The notes: a model not told the origin generated them from the letters alone. 62,172 bases of DNA from Chlorogloeopsis fritschii PCC 6912 (GCF_000317285.1 NZ_AJLN01000140.1:1-62172); one strand, 5' to 3'. Numbered from the stretch's first letter, positions 51,710-59,984 are shown. Numbers and translations are program-made.

Positions 51710-52612
51710 ATGGAACTGCGACACCTGCGTTACTTTATTGCCGTAGCGGAAGAATTACACTTCAGTCGAGCGGCGGAACGATTGCACATAGCGCAACCAC
51801 CTTTGAGTCAGCAAATTCAACAACTGGAAACAGAATTAGGGGTGGAGTTGTTTGATCGCAAAACTAAGCGTCAAGTACAACTAACAGAGGCAGGAAGAGT
51901 ATTTTTGCGTGAAGCTTATCAACTTTTAGTGCAACTTGAACAGGCAATTGAGTTAACGCGCAGTACGGGTAGGGGAGAAAGAGGACAATTACGGGTAGGG
52001 TTTATCAGTTCTGTCACTTATGATGTTTTACCTAATATCCTAGAGGCTTTTCATCAACAGTTTCCAGAGGTGGAATTGATATTGCAGGAGTTAACAACAA
52101 CAGAACAAGAAAACGCTTTACGCAATCATCGCATTCAAGTTGGCTTTGCACATTTGCCTTTGGAAGATGACAGCCTTTGTTGGGAGTGTATTCAGCAAGA
52201 AAATCTTGTTGTTGCTTTACCTGTAATTCATCCTTTGGCAAAACAAGAACAAATAGCAGTGCGATCGCTTGCCGACGAACAGTTTATTTTATTTCCCCGT
52301 TATTTAGGAATAGGACTTTATGACAAAATTATTGCTCTGTGCCAGCAAGGTAACTTTACACCCAAAGTTGCGCAAGAAGCGATCCAAATGCAAACAATTA
52401 TTGGACTAGTGTCTGCTGGGATGGGGATTGCAATTGTGCCGTCTTCTTTGCAAAATCTCCAACGTACAGGTGTAGTGTATCGAGCGATCGCTCAAGCAAC
52501 ACCCTTAGTAGAAACAGCTATAGTATGGCAACCAGAGGCACAAACACCAGTGATGCGGCAATTTCTCAATGTTGTCAGGGATGTTTGCAATATATCAAGT
52601 TCTAGAGAATGA
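51710..52612 (+). CDS. LysR-family transcriptional regulator
   Basis: 300 residues. The N-terminal winged HTH (MELRHLRYFIAVAEELHFSR, AAERLHIAQPPLSQQIQQLE) is standard, followed by the periplasmic-protein-like effector domain (about 90-300). The QPPLSQQI and ELGVELFDR motifs resemble the BenM/CatM-type subgroup. Target genes cannot be told; the divergent gene pair usually controlled by LysR proteins is absent, since the preceding gene is on the same strand. It ends before a clear terminator. Confidence 0.92.
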   Translation: MELRHLRYFIAVAEELHFSRAAERLHIAQPPLSQQIQQLETELGVELFDRKTKRQVQLTEAGRVFLREAYQLLVQLEQAIELTRSTGRGERGQLRVGFISSVTYDVLPNILEAFHQQFPEVELILQELTTTEQENALRNHRIQVGFAHLPLEDDSLCWECIQQENLVVALPVIHPLAKQEQIAVRSLADEQFILFPRYLGIGLYDKIIALCQQGNFTPKVAQEAIQMQTIIGLVSAGMGIAIVPSSLQNLQRTGVVYRAIAQATPLVETAIVWQPEAQTPVMRQFLNVVRDVCNISSSRE

Positions 52613-52710
52613 GCGATCGCTTATCTTTTTGCTAGGAAATTCTAGTAATATTTATTACAGTGAAGATTTAAGATTGGATAAGTAGGCAAATTTTAAAGCC
52701 AGACAAAATG

Positions 52711-52735
52711 AAAGGCGCTTCAGCGCCTTTTTAGT
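52711..52735 (+). terminator. Rho-independent terminator after the LysR gene
   Basis: Perfect arms AAAGGCGCT (52711-52719) and AGCGCCTTT (52722-52730), loop TC, then a T-run (TTTTTAG). Confidence 0.85.
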
Positions 52736-52841
52736 GGATTATACAGCCTAAAATGCCTTTATTAGCTTTTGACTACACCATCATTAGCAATTAAGTAAGA
52801 ATGTAGAGTTTGTGGCGTTGTTCAATTTCTGCCATCTCAAC

Positions 52842-53111
52842 TTAAAAGCGTTGGTGAGGAGAGAAGATGGTATAGTAAAGCGATGGATCTATGCGGTCTG
52901 TGAAGGGACGGTACAAATATTGCTCTCGGATATTGTCTGTTCTATGTTCTTCAGCAGTATCGTCTTCTGGTTGCATACTGGGGGCAGGTTTAATTAGAGC
53001 AGCCAACCTTGACCATGCAATTGAGAAAGGGTTTTGTAGATATTTTTGAACCAGTGATTTATTTTTATGCTCTGAATTATCTACAAGCAATTCATTTGTA
53101 TTCCTCAACAT
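52842..53111 (-). CDS. Small hypothetical protein
   Basis: 89 residues from ATG 53109-53111, preceded by AAGGAG at a good distance. The sequence is protein-like (NKSLVQKYLQNPFSIAWSRL, RLAALIKPAPSMQPEDDTAE, REQYLYRPFTDRIDPSLYYT). No domain is recognised. It may be a cytosolic small protein, and it converges on the LysR terminator region. Confidence 0.6.
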   Translation of the reverse strand: MLRNTNELLVDNSEHKNKSLVQKYLQNPFSIAWSRLAALIKPAPSMQPEDDTAEEHRTDNIREQYLYRPFTDRIDPSLYYTIFSPHQRF

Positions 53112-53425
53112 ATAAGTTCTCCTTGGCACAATAAAGTGCGATAAAAAGGTTGTTCATTTTGTACGTCAATACTTGTGGGCAAACATTCTCACCAATCGCT
53201 TTTGTTCTCAGTTAAATACATATACCATCAGTTCATCCACCTTTCCGGTTAAAGAGACTATTGCTAGTTGTAAATTTAGATGAAATGGGGCAAATATGAA
53301 GCTCGAACACTTTGATATTATTTGTGCTGGGCTACTTATCCCTGTAATTTCATATGTTGATTTAACTATAGAGAGCGAATATCAAAAAGTTGTAAAGAAT
53401 TTATAATAAGAGTTGCTAATTTGTT

Positions 53426-53458
53426 AGATCCCCGACTTCTCTAAGAAGTCAGGGATCT
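53426..53458. repeat. Hairpin repeat (terminator-like)
   Basis: AGATCCC-C-GACTTCT pairs with AGAAGTC-A-GGGATCT around a CTA loop (one mismatch per arm). The stem sequence is the same as the terminator at 3324-3357, GATCCCCGACTT..., so this is a dispersed copy. Confidence 0.75.
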
Positions 53459-53520
53459 GTGTTCTTAGTTTATTTATTTTGACTTCCTTATTAGGTAAAT
53501 ACGCTGTAACTATTTATTAC

Positions 53521-53663
53521 TTATTTATTACTTAATTTAAGAGGAATACGACTTCCAATTATCGCAGCTATAAACTTAGAAACACCAAGGATGATTCCTA
53601 AGCGGTAATCTACTATGCCTTGTTGGATGAAAATTAAGGTAGCTATAAATAATAAGCACACAT
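53521..53663 (-). pseudogene. TauE/SafE-family permease relic (C-terminal end)
   Basis: On the minus strand about 46 codons read LLFIATLIFIQQGIVDYRLG, IILGVSKFIAAIIGSRIPLK and LSNK, then TAA. GIVDYRLGIILGVSKFIAA is the last-helix pattern of TSUP (TauE/SafE) permeases. The upstream part is cut off exactly at the inverted-repeat element at 53665-53730; the remaining 200-odd residues are absent. It is a degraded gene fragment. Confidence 0.6.
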
Positions 53664-53664
53664 A

Positions 53665-53730
53665 GTAAGGTGGGCACTGTCTACAAATAAAAATAAGGGT
53701 TTGAGGAAAGTTAGGCAGTGCCCACCCTAC
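53665..53730. repeat. Inverted-repeat element next to the TauE relic
   Basis: 15-bp ends GTAAGGTGGGCACTG (53665-53679) and CAGTGCCCACCCTAC (53716-53730) pair with one mismatch and enclose 36 bp. No target duplication is visible. Its left boundary coincides with the break in the relic permease. Confidence 0.7.
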
Positions 53731-53925
53731 AAAAACTGCTCAATAGTTGATGATTTTAGATATTGAATGTCTCCCTTCCACCTAACCTAAGATTGCATAT
53801 ATCTAGCATCTTGACACTCTAAATTTGATGTAGAGAGCAAAAAACGATATTGTCAAGAATTGTTAGATTTAAATCTACATCATCTTTCCACCCAAACAAG
53901 TTTAATTCTGCTCCAAAACTGAGTA

Positions 53926-54990
53926 ATGACCAATTATTTCCGCTCCAATATTAATGCAATGGCTAGTTATGTCCCCGGTGAGCAACCCAAGCGGGGTACG
54001 CAGATTATCAAACTCAACAGCAACGAGAACCCCTATCCTCCCTCTCCGGCGGCACTAGCTGTGCTACAAAATATTGATGGGGAATGGTTGCGGCGATATC
54101 CACAACCGTTTGGAGAGGATTTCCGGCAAGCCGCGAGTAAAGTTTTAGGAGTTCCCAATGATTGGATTATTGTGGGGAATGGCAGTGACGAATTGTTGAA
54201 CTTGGTGATTCGAGCCTGTACGGAACCTGGGCGGAAGGTAGTCTATCCGGTGCCTACCTACGTGTTATACCAGACATTAGCAGGAATGCAGGCTGCGGAT
54301 GTTGTTGAAATTCCCTACAACGAAGACTATAGCTTACCTCTGAAAGAACTGATTGCGGTTAATGGTGCTGTAACATTTATTGCCTCCCCCAATAGTCCTT
54401 CGGGGCACGTGGTGCCAATCGAGGATCTGCGAGAACTAGCAACTCAGTTATCTGGGGTTTTGGTAATTGACGAAGCATACGTAGATTTTGCCGAAGAAGA
54501 TGCATTAGCTTTGGTTCAGGAATACGAAAATGCGATCGCGATTCGCACACTTTCTAAGGGCTACTCATTAGCAGGATTGCGGTTGGGGTTTGGGGTAGCG
54601 AATCCGAAGCTGCTGAATGGATTGTTTAAGGTGAAGGATAGCTATAACATTGATGCGATCGCTTGTGCCGTTGGGGCAGCTGCGATCGCCGATCAAGAAT
54701 ATAAAAATACTTGTGTAGCCAAGATTAAAGCATCGCGAACTCAGCTAGCAAAAGATTTAAGACAATTAGGTTTTCGTGTTTGGGATTCTCAAACCAATTT
54801 TTTGTTGGCACAGCCACCAAAGGGGAATGCAGAATATCTCTATCAAAAGCTGAAGGAACGCTTGATTTTAGTGCGTTACTTTCAGCAACCAGGATTGGAT
54901 GATAAATTACGCATCACTGTTGGTACTGATGAGCAGAATCAAGTCTTAGTGAAGGCACTGAGCCAATTTCTTGATGGTGGAGCGGGATAA
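53926..54990 (+). CDS. hisC: Histidinol-phosphate aminotransferase
   Basis: 354 residues, family length. It catalyses the PLP-dependent transamination in histidine synthesis (imidazole acetol phosphate to histidinol phosphate). Visible motifs are LNSNENPYPPSP, GNGSDELLNLVIRA, SPNSPSGH, VIDEAYVDFA, the PLP Lys in TLSKGYSLAGLRLGFG and QPGLDDKLRITVGT. It is convergent with the histidine kinase downstream, and their 3' ends overlap by 52 bp. No other his gene is in the window. Confidence 0.95.
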   Translation: MTNYFRSNINAMASYVPGEQPKRGTQIIKLNSNENPYPPSPAALAVLQNIDGEWLRRYPQPFGEDFRQAASKVLGVPNDWIIVGNGSDELLNLVIRACTEPGRKVVYPVPTYVLYQTLAGMQAADVVEIPYNEDYSLPLKELIAVNGAVTFIASPNSPSGHVVPIEDLRELATQLSGVLVIDEAYVDFAEEDALALVQEYENAIAIRTLSKGYSLAGLRLGFGVANPKLLNGLFKVKDSYNIDAIACAVGAAAIADQEYKNTCVAKIKASRTQLAKDLRQLGFRVWDSQTNFLLAQPPKGNAEYLYQKLKERLILVRYFQQPGLDDKLRITVGTDEQNQVLVKALSQFLDGGAG

Positions 54991-56321
54991 AAAGGTAATT
55001 TTATTGTAAAAATACTACCTTTATCTAATTTACTTTGTACGTTCAAACTGCCGTTATGTGCTTGAACAATTGCTTGAGCGATCGCTAAACCTAAGCCAGA
55101 ACCACCAGTACTGCGAGAGCGATCGCTCATGACTCGATAAAAGCGATTAAAAACGCGAGAAAGTTCCTGCTGGGGGATACCAATACCTGTATCTTCAACT
55201 TGAATCACGGCATAATTGTCACTGCGATCTAAAATCACAGTTACCATTCCCCCTGCTGGCGTGTATTGAATTCCATTGACGATTAAGTTGGAAATTAGAC
55301 GATAAAGCTGCTCGCTATTACCTACAACATTTAGAGGTTGATGCACCCGGATAGAAGATGTGAGTGTGATTTTCGCAGCCAACGCCATTGCTGCAAATTC
55401 CTCAATTAAGTCGCTGACAATTTCATTTAAACAACAAATTTCTTGTCGTGTTTTTAGCGATTGTCTGTCTAAGCGAGCCAGCAATAACAAATCTGCAACT
55501 AAAGTAGTCAGCCGCTGATTTTGACGCAGTATAGTTTGTAAAATCTCCCGCGCCTCTGTTTCATCTAGTTGCGGCATCAAAAGTGCTGATTCTACTGTCG
55601 CACCTGTTGCTGCTAAAGGAGTGCGTAACTCATGCGCTGCATCCGCCGTGAATTGTTGAATTTGTCTGTAGGATTGATAAATCGGTTGCATTGCTAATCC
55701 TGCTAACCACCAACTAGCGATCGCAATCAGAACCATTGCGATCGGCAATCCCAACGCTAAAATTAATTTCACAGCATCTAGATATTCACTAAAGTCTTTC
55801 AGACTTCGCCCGACTTGGATATAGCCCCAATTTCTGTTGTCTTGAGTGTGTAGTACAAAAGAAATTTGATGGTAAAGATTGCCTTTGTTATCTGTAAGAG
55901 TTTGCCAAGATTTAGGATTAAAAACTGAGGGTAGCTCTTGTTGTTCAGTACCTGCGATGGCAATCAGCTGCCCTGAATTATCAAAAAAACGTACATAGTA
56001 GTAGCCTTGGCTAATGGCATTCAAAATATGACGTTTAGAACTCGACTTTTCTGGAGTGCAGCTTTTACCAATCACACAAATATCTGGCAAAAGCTGCTGA
56101 ATTACTGGTTCCAAGTTTCCAGGTTGTTGTAGTTTCAGTTCAATCGTGTCATGGAGAGTTCCCGCCACCGACTCTAGTTCTCGATCTAAAGTCATCCAAT
56201 GAGCATGGGATATCGCTTCGTAAACACCAAATCCGCACAGGCTTAAAATTAAAGCCATGACGATCGCATACCATAAAGCTAAACGAAGGCGGGTGTTCTG
56301 AAACAGTTTATTTTGATTCAT
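54939..56321 (-). CDS. Sensor histidine kinase, RppB/NrsS-like
   Basis: 460 residues from ATG 56319-56321 (MNQNKLFQNTRLRLALWYAI), overlapping the response-regulator end by 14 bp. Two membrane helices (about 10-32 and 180-205) bracket a periplasmic sensor domain of about 150 residues. The H-box is AAHELRTPLAATGATVES, then N-box SNLIVNGIQYTP, G1 DTGIGIP, and G2 GGSGLGLAI, all intact. RppB/NrsS-type kinases sense metals or redox state in cyanobacteria. The downstream pump and DUF305/DUF411 genes make metal the likely signal. The 3' end overlaps hisC by 52 bp on the opposite strand. Confidence 0.9.
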   Translation of the reverse strand: MNQNKLFQNTRLRLALWYAIVMALILSLCGFGVYEAISHAHWMTLDRELESVAGTLHDTIELKLQQPGNLEPVIQQLLPDICVIGKSCTPEKSSSKRHILNAISQGYYYVRFFDNSGQLIAIAGTEQQELPSVFNPKSWQTLTDNKGNLYHQISFVLHTQDNRNWGYIQVGRSLKDFSEYLDAVKLILALGLPIAMVLIAIASWWLAGLAMQPIYQSYRQIQQFTADAAHELRTPLAATGATVESALLMPQLDETEAREILQTILRQNQRLTTLVADLLLLARLDRQSLKTRQEICCLNEIVSDLIEEFAAMALAAKITLTSSIRVHQPLNVVGNSEQLYRLISNLIVNGIQYTPAGGMVTVILDRSDNYAVIQVEDTGIGIPQQELSRVFNRFYRVMSDRSRSTGGSGLGLAIAQAIVQAHNGSLNVQSKLDKGSIFTIKLPFYPAPPSRNWLSAFTKT

Positions 56322-57012
56322 CGGTGAGATTGAGACGATACCCCATCCCATGCAACGTTTCAATTGGGTTGCCACAGCCACTATTTGCTAATTTGCGGCG
56401 CAGCAAACGCACTTGGGCTGCTACTACATTACTAACAGGTTCTGCACTTACTTCCCAAAGTTGATTGCGAATTTGTTCTGTGGTGACAATTTGGTTTGGG
56501 TGCTTCATCAAATACTCTAGTAACTGAAATTCTTTATTTGTTAGGGTTATTGCCTGTTTGTCTGGATGGGCAGGGTGACTCGTAACGGTACTATTGCCGT
56601 AATCAAGAGTCAGATTACCTAAAGTTAATTGCTTCGGTTGAAAGTGAGGCGATCGCCTCTGTAACGCCCGCAATCGCGCTAGTAACTCTGCCATCCCAAA
56701 TGGCTTTACTAAATAGTCATCTGCACCCGCATCCAGCCCAGTAACTTTATCTTCCATTCTGTCTTTAGCCGTTAGCATCAAAACAGGCAGAGGATTTTTA
56801 TTTTTACGTAGCCGTTGACATAACTCCAATCCTGACATTCCTGGTAACATCCAATCAACAATCGCTAGCGTATATTGCGCCCAGCTATTTTCTAAATAAG
56901 CCCAAGCATCAGTACCATCAGTTACCCAGTCAACCACGTACTTTTCTTGATTTAAAACTCGCTTAATCGCAGCACCTAAATCCGGCTCATCTTCTACAAG
57001 TAGCACCCTCAT
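56308..57012 (-). CDS. OmpR-family response regulator, RppA/NrsR-like
   Basis: 234 residues. The receiver domain has the acidic pair VEDEPDLG, phosphorylation-site Asp in IVDWMLPG and the Lys of LVKPFG; the C-terminal winged helix has FQLLEYLMKHPNQIVT and RRKLANSG. It is the partner of the kinase at 54939-56321, whose start codon lies within its last codons. In relatives (NrsR/RppA, CopR) targets are metal-efflux operons; here the RND pump operon upstream on the same strand is the obvious candidate. Confidence 0.92.
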   Translation of the reverse strand: MRVLLVEDEPDLGAAIKRVLNQEKYVVDWVTDGTDAWAYLENSWAQYTLAIVDWMLPGMSGLELCQRLRKNKNPLPVLMLTAKDRMEDKVTGLDAGADDYLVKPFGMAELLARLRALQRRSPHFQPKQLTLGNLTLDYGNSTVTSHPAHPDKQAITLTNKEFQLLEYLMKHPNQIVTTEQIRNQLWEVSAEPVSNVVAAQVRLLRRKLANSGCGNPIETLHGMGYRLNLTDESK

Positions 57013-57134
57013 AAAAAATTTCTCTACAAGTTGTAGCTGATTAGTAATGTACGAAACTTACATAAAGTTGAGCTTAGTGCAGTAGCTTTTGGAATTACCA
57101 TGCCGCAGATGGGATCTTTAGCCATCTTCTGTTT

Positions 57135-57398
57135 CTAGTTTTGTCCCACGCCTACAGCTTCAAGCTGCTGTTGAGTTGGTTTGCCCGTCAGCATCAGCAC
57201 TCCGTTGATGGCAATCGCTGGTACTGCCTGAACCCCATACTGTTGCGCTTTGGCTAGATAAATCGACTGCTGTTGTCCGGAACTGAGATTATAAACCAAT
57301 ACTTCACAACTGGGGCAAGCTAGCTCTTGCACCAAACGAACAGTCTCGTCACAAAAAGGACAATTAGCCGTGAATATCTCGATTTGACGTTTTGTCAT
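57135..57398 (-). CDS. Small thioredoxin/glutaredoxin-like protein (CPFC)
   Basis: 87 residues from ATG 57396-57398 with AAGGAG at a good distance; a GTG at 57425 would overlap the upstream stop but has no ribosome site. A redox motif CPFC at the N-terminus (IFTANCPFCDETV) and a second pair CPSC (ELACPSCEVL) are typical of the small metal-linked thioredoxin folds; a cis-Pro (QAVPAIAINGVLML) follows. It may reduce or shuttle metal-bound thiols in the cytosol. It is the third of a metal operon. Confidence 0.8.
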   Translation of the reverse strand: MTKRQIEIFTANCPFCDETVRLVQELACPSCEVLVYNLSSGQQQSIYLAKAQQYGVQAVPAIAINGVLMLTGKPTQQQLEAVGVGQN

Positions 57399-57421
57399 AA
57401 TGTCTGCTCCTTTTTTCAAAC

Positions 57422-58096
57422 TCACTGCTGACTCGATCTAGGAGTAGGCTGATACCAAGCTTGATACCATTGCTGCATCTGTGCGATTTCAGCCGTTTGA
57501 GTTTTAATAATGGATTGAGCTAAGTTGCGAAGTTCGGGATGTGTTCCACTGTTAACAACCATACGTGACATCATTACCGCCATTTGGTGATGCGGAATCA
57601 TCTCACGAATAAATTCTCGATCAAAGTCAGAGGCATTCTTCAGAGTATCCATATGCATCTGCATATCTGGATGCATAGACATTCTCATCATTCCTTGGTG
57701 CATTCTCATCATCCCCATATCAGCCATTGGCGTAGCAGGCACTTCTTTGCCATACCATTTCTTGTACCAAGAACGCATCTGTTCAATTTCACGATTTTGG
57801 TCTTTGATAATAGCTTGAGCTAGTTTTTTAACTTCGGGACGTTTAGCGCGGCTTAAAGCCAACTTAGCCATTTCTATTGCATCTTCGTGGTGGGGAATCA
57901 TCATTTCGATGAAATGTTGATCGACTGCACCCATCATCATCCCTCTTTGCCGAGGAGTAGTTTGAGTAGATGGGTGATGAATATTATGTTGTGGATTTGG
58001 AGATTGAGCTTGCGTGTTATTTGTTATTAATAATCCTGCGAGAGCACCACTGCTTAATAATCCTATCAGACCATAAATCAAATTTCTGCTTTTCAT
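57422..58096 (-). CDS. DUF305 periplasmic protein, Met/His-rich
   Basis: 224 residues. The signal peptide (LIYGLIGLLSSGALAGLLIT, then NTQAQS) is clear. Two DUF305 units (FIEMMIPHHEDAIEMAKLAL, about 65-115, and FIREMIPHHQMAVMMSRMVV, about 155-205) each carry the MIPHH helix of this ferritin-like family, and the linker is remarkably Met-rich (MADMGMMRMHQGMMRMSMHP). DUF305 proteins occur with copper and metal resistance genes and may bind Cu or store metal in the periplasm. A MerR-type promoter lies upstream at 58221-58252. Confidence 0.92.
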   Translation of the reverse strand: MKSRNLIYGLIGLLSSGALAGLLITNNTQAQSPNPQHNIHHPSTQTTPRQRGMMMGAVDQHFIEMMIPHHEDAIEMAKLALSRAKRPEVKKLAQAIIKDQNREIEQMRSWYKKWYGKEVPATPMADMGMMRMHQGMMRMSMHPDMQMHMDTLKNASDFDREFIREMIPHHQMAVMMSRMVVNSGTHPELRNLAQSIIKTQTAEIAQMQQWYQAWYQPTPRSSQQ

Positions 58097-58220
58097 CTCT
58101 AAACCTCTTTTAAAAATTAAATATTTTGTTTATATCATCGACGTTAACTATATATTGTGAGTAACTTGTGAAGAACTAGTTATCTTTTTCTCTAATTTTG
58201 TCCTTTACTTCTTAACTTTA

Positions 58221-58252
58221 ATTGTCAACTCTCTACTTAACTGGAGAGTCAA
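58221..58252 (-). promoter_or_regulatory. MerR-type promoter/operator of the DUF305 gene
   Basis: On the minus strand: -35 TTGACT (58247-58252), then a 22-bp dyad starting ACTCTCCAG and ending TAGAGAGT (58228-58249), and -10 GACAAT (58221-58226). The -35 to -10 spacing is 20 bp, longer than usual, as in promoters switched on by MerR-family activators (MerR, CueR, ZntR). A matching promoter is at 59800-59830. Confidence 0.65.
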
Positions 58253-58419
58253 ACAACAGCAACAAAACTTTACTTATTAGGCTTTATCTATTTGAGTTAT
58301 TCCTTTCACAACAGCCCATATAGTTAGTTTTTCATTTCCGCATGAAATCAAGATGAAATATTATTTGTTTACAATGCGATCACACAGCACACTACCTTTA
58401 AAATCAAAATAAATTTTTA

Positions 58420-58547
58420 GGCATTGCTAAATAGAAGCATCTTCAAACTCTTCCTCTCTGCGCCTCCGTGTGACGGACACTTTCCTCAACGGGGGAAACC
58501 CCCGCACGGAAGTGTCCTCCTCTGCGTGAGATAAATTCAGCAACGCC
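58420..58547. mobile_element. Miniature inverted-repeat element (MITE), copy 2, with 8-bp target duplication
   Basis: 128 bp with ends GGCATTGCTAAAT (58420-58432) and ATTCAGCAACGCC (58535-58547; two mismatches), flanked by AATTTTTA on both sides (58412-58419 and 58548-58555). The interior is different from copy 1 and contains a hairpin (GGACACTTTCC ... GGAAGTGTCC) with GGGGGAAACCCCC. No coding capacity. It lies just after the lipoprotein gene, inside the metal operon. Confidence 0.88.
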
Positions 58548-58559
58548 AATTTTTATATA

Positions 58560-59054
58560 CTATTTATTGAAACTAAAACGACCATCTATCTTTTTACCGC
58601 CAACATCAGCAGTAACTTTCACTTGATACTGTCCAGTTGCTTTTTCTGATAACAAGCCTGTATAGTGTTTGTCCTTAGCATCATAAGTGAAAGGGACGTT
58701 CTTTTGTGTGCCATCAGGCAGCTGAACTTGAGCTGTTACTTTAGCGTTAGGAACTGTTTCGTGATTGTCTCCTCTAAGCAGATACAAATCCATGTGAGTT
58801 CCATTAGCATCTTTTTCAGGTACAAATTCTAAATGATAAGCTCCTGTTTCTACAACTTGACCGCCTTTTGATGCACCATGTTCGTTATTTGTTTTAGCCG
58901 CAGGTGAAGCAGAAGCAGTTGGTGATATAGAAATAGAATTTTTATCTGTACTAGCAGTTTGATTGTTATTACTACAAGCGCCAAAAAAAATTAGTCCGAT
59001 ACTTGCCAAGAGTACAAAACTGAAATTCAGATATTGCATTGAACGATTCTTCAT
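58560..59054 (-). CDS. Lipoprotein with FixH/YtkA-like beta domain
   Basis: 164 residues. Lipobox FGAC (LLASIGLIFFGACSNNN) marks Cys acylation and membrane anchoring. After a Ser/Ala-rich spacer comes a beta-sandwich-like region (QVVETGAYHLEFVPEKDA, AKVTAQVQLPDGTQKNVPFT, GLLSEKATGQYQVKVTADVG) resembling the periplasmic YtkA/FixH-type accessory domains seen beside cyanobacterial metal pumps. Its function is unknown. It lies between the DUF411 and DUF305 genes on one strand, and the MITE is inserted after its stop. Confidence 0.75.
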   Translation of the reverse strand: MKNRSMQYLNFSFVLLASIGLIFFGACSNNNQTASTDKNSISISPTASASPAAKTNNEHGASKGGQVVETGAYHLEFVPEKDANGTHMDLYLLRGDNHETVPNAKVTAQVQLPDGTQKNVPFTYDAKDKHYTGLLSEKATGQYQVKVTADVGGKKIDGRFSFNK

Positions 59055-59123
59055 CTGAACAATTTAATTTTAATTTAGATAAGGTGAAACGCAGTTTTTA
59101 GCAAAAGAATTGGAAACTCGAAC

Positions 59124-59732
59124 TTAGTAATTTTGATACTCTTTAAAAACTTCCACTTCACCTTTTTTATCAAACGCTACAATTGAAAACGGCTGTTTTC
59201 TATTACCTGATTCCATCCCTGGCGTTCCTACAGGCATCCCCGGTACGGCTAAACCCACAAACTTAGGCTTTTGTTTGAGAAAACGTTTAATATCATCGGC
59301 TGGTATGTGTCCTTCCATGACATAACCGTCAATAATTGCCGTGTGACAAGATGCTAAATCTTGAGGCAAGTTGTACTTTTGCTTAATTGCCTCCATCTCG
59401 TCAGTTTTGATATCTGCTTTAATTTTAAACCCGTGCTTTTGCATATGCTCAATCCAGCCTCCACAGCAGCCACAAGCCGGACTACGATAAACTGTAATTT
59501 CTCGCTTACCTGAGTAAGATTCAGTTTCTTGATCCCAGATGCTTGTGGTGGAAATTAATTGAGAATTACTGGCTACTGTTTGTAGATTATTGCTCAATTT
59601 AATATTATCTGCTTTGCTCAACTCAGCAACTGTTGCATAAGAAGTTGCTAAAATTCCAGTAGTAATTATTACTACAACAAAGGGGCGAGAGAATTTATTC
59701 ATCCAGTTAGATAAATGTTTTTTCATTTTCAA
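59124..59732 (-). CDS. DUF411 metal-binding protein
   Basis: 202 residues with an N-terminal membrane anchor or signal (FVVVIITTGILATSYATVAE). The DUF411 core shows YRSPACGCCGGWIEHMQKHG (CxCC), DLASCHTAIIDGYVMEGHIP and KPKFVGLAVPGMPVGTPGM, the Cys/Met/Pro signature of a copper-linked periplasmic family. It could pass copper to the pump or reduce it. A MerR-type promoter starts its unit (59800-59830). Confidence 0.92.
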   Translation of the reverse strand: MKMKKHLSNWMNKFSRPFVVVIITTGILATSYATVAELSKADNIKLSNNLQTVASNSQLISTTSIWDQETESYSGKREITVYRSPACGCCGGWIEHMQKHGFKIKADIKTDEMEAIKQKYNLPQDLASCHTAIIDGYVMEGHIPADDIKRFLKQKPKFVGLAVPGMPVGTPGMESGNRKQPFSIVAFDKKGEVEVFKEYQNY

Positions 59733-59799
59733 AATCCCACACTAATTTTTTGTGAATAATGATGATTTGATATTGCTCGTATTTCCAAATCCGTTCTTC

Positions 59800-59830
59800 T
59801 AGTTTAAACTCTCCAGTAAATGGAGAATCA
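59800..59830 (-). promoter_or_regulatory. MerR-type promoter/operator of the DUF411 gene
   Basis: On the minus strand: -35 TTGATT (59825-59830), a dyad reading ATTCTCCA-TTTAC-TGGAGAGT (59807-59827) and -10 TAAACT (59800-59805) at 19-bp spacing. It shares CTCCA.TTA and GAGAGTT with the promoter at 58221-58252. The start of translation is about 65 bp further on. Confidence 0.65.
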
Positions 59831-59984
59831 ACTAAAATTATTGCTAATGATTTTAATATCTGGTACTGAGTACATCAGGCACAATTTTACAATAGATTTT
59901 AATTTAAAAATATTGATTTGTGTGATATTTTTAAACGCAAATGAACGCTGAGGGAAATAAATTTCAAGATATGAGATGGTCAAT

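Larger units (their letters stand above)
53130..53925. other. Long intergenic region upstream of hisC
   Basis: Contains a terminator-like hairpin (53426-53458), the TauE/SafE relic (53521-53663) and an inverted-repeat element (53665-53730). A 36-codon frame at 53296-53406 (MKLEHFDIICAGLLIPVISY...) is too weak to call. The hisC promoter must lie in the last 190 bp; AT-rich dyads (TTGTCAAGAATTG) are present. Confidence 0.55.
58097..58559. other. Intergenic region with MerR-type promoter and MITE
   Basis: 463 bp between the DUF305 and lipoprotein genes. It holds the promoter at 58221-58252, nothing of note from 58260 to 58410, and the miniature element at 58420-58547 touching the lipoprotein stop. 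The leader to the DUF305 start is about 120 nt and AT-rich. Confidence 0.55.

Noticed and set aside
52812-52997. 61-codon plus-strand frame overlapping the small gene at 52842-53111
   Set aside because: The minus-strand gene has a proper ribosome site and more protein-like sequence.
53296-53406. 36-codon plus-strand frame upstream of hisC
   Set aside because: Short, no clear family, and it lies in a spacer full of relics and repeats.
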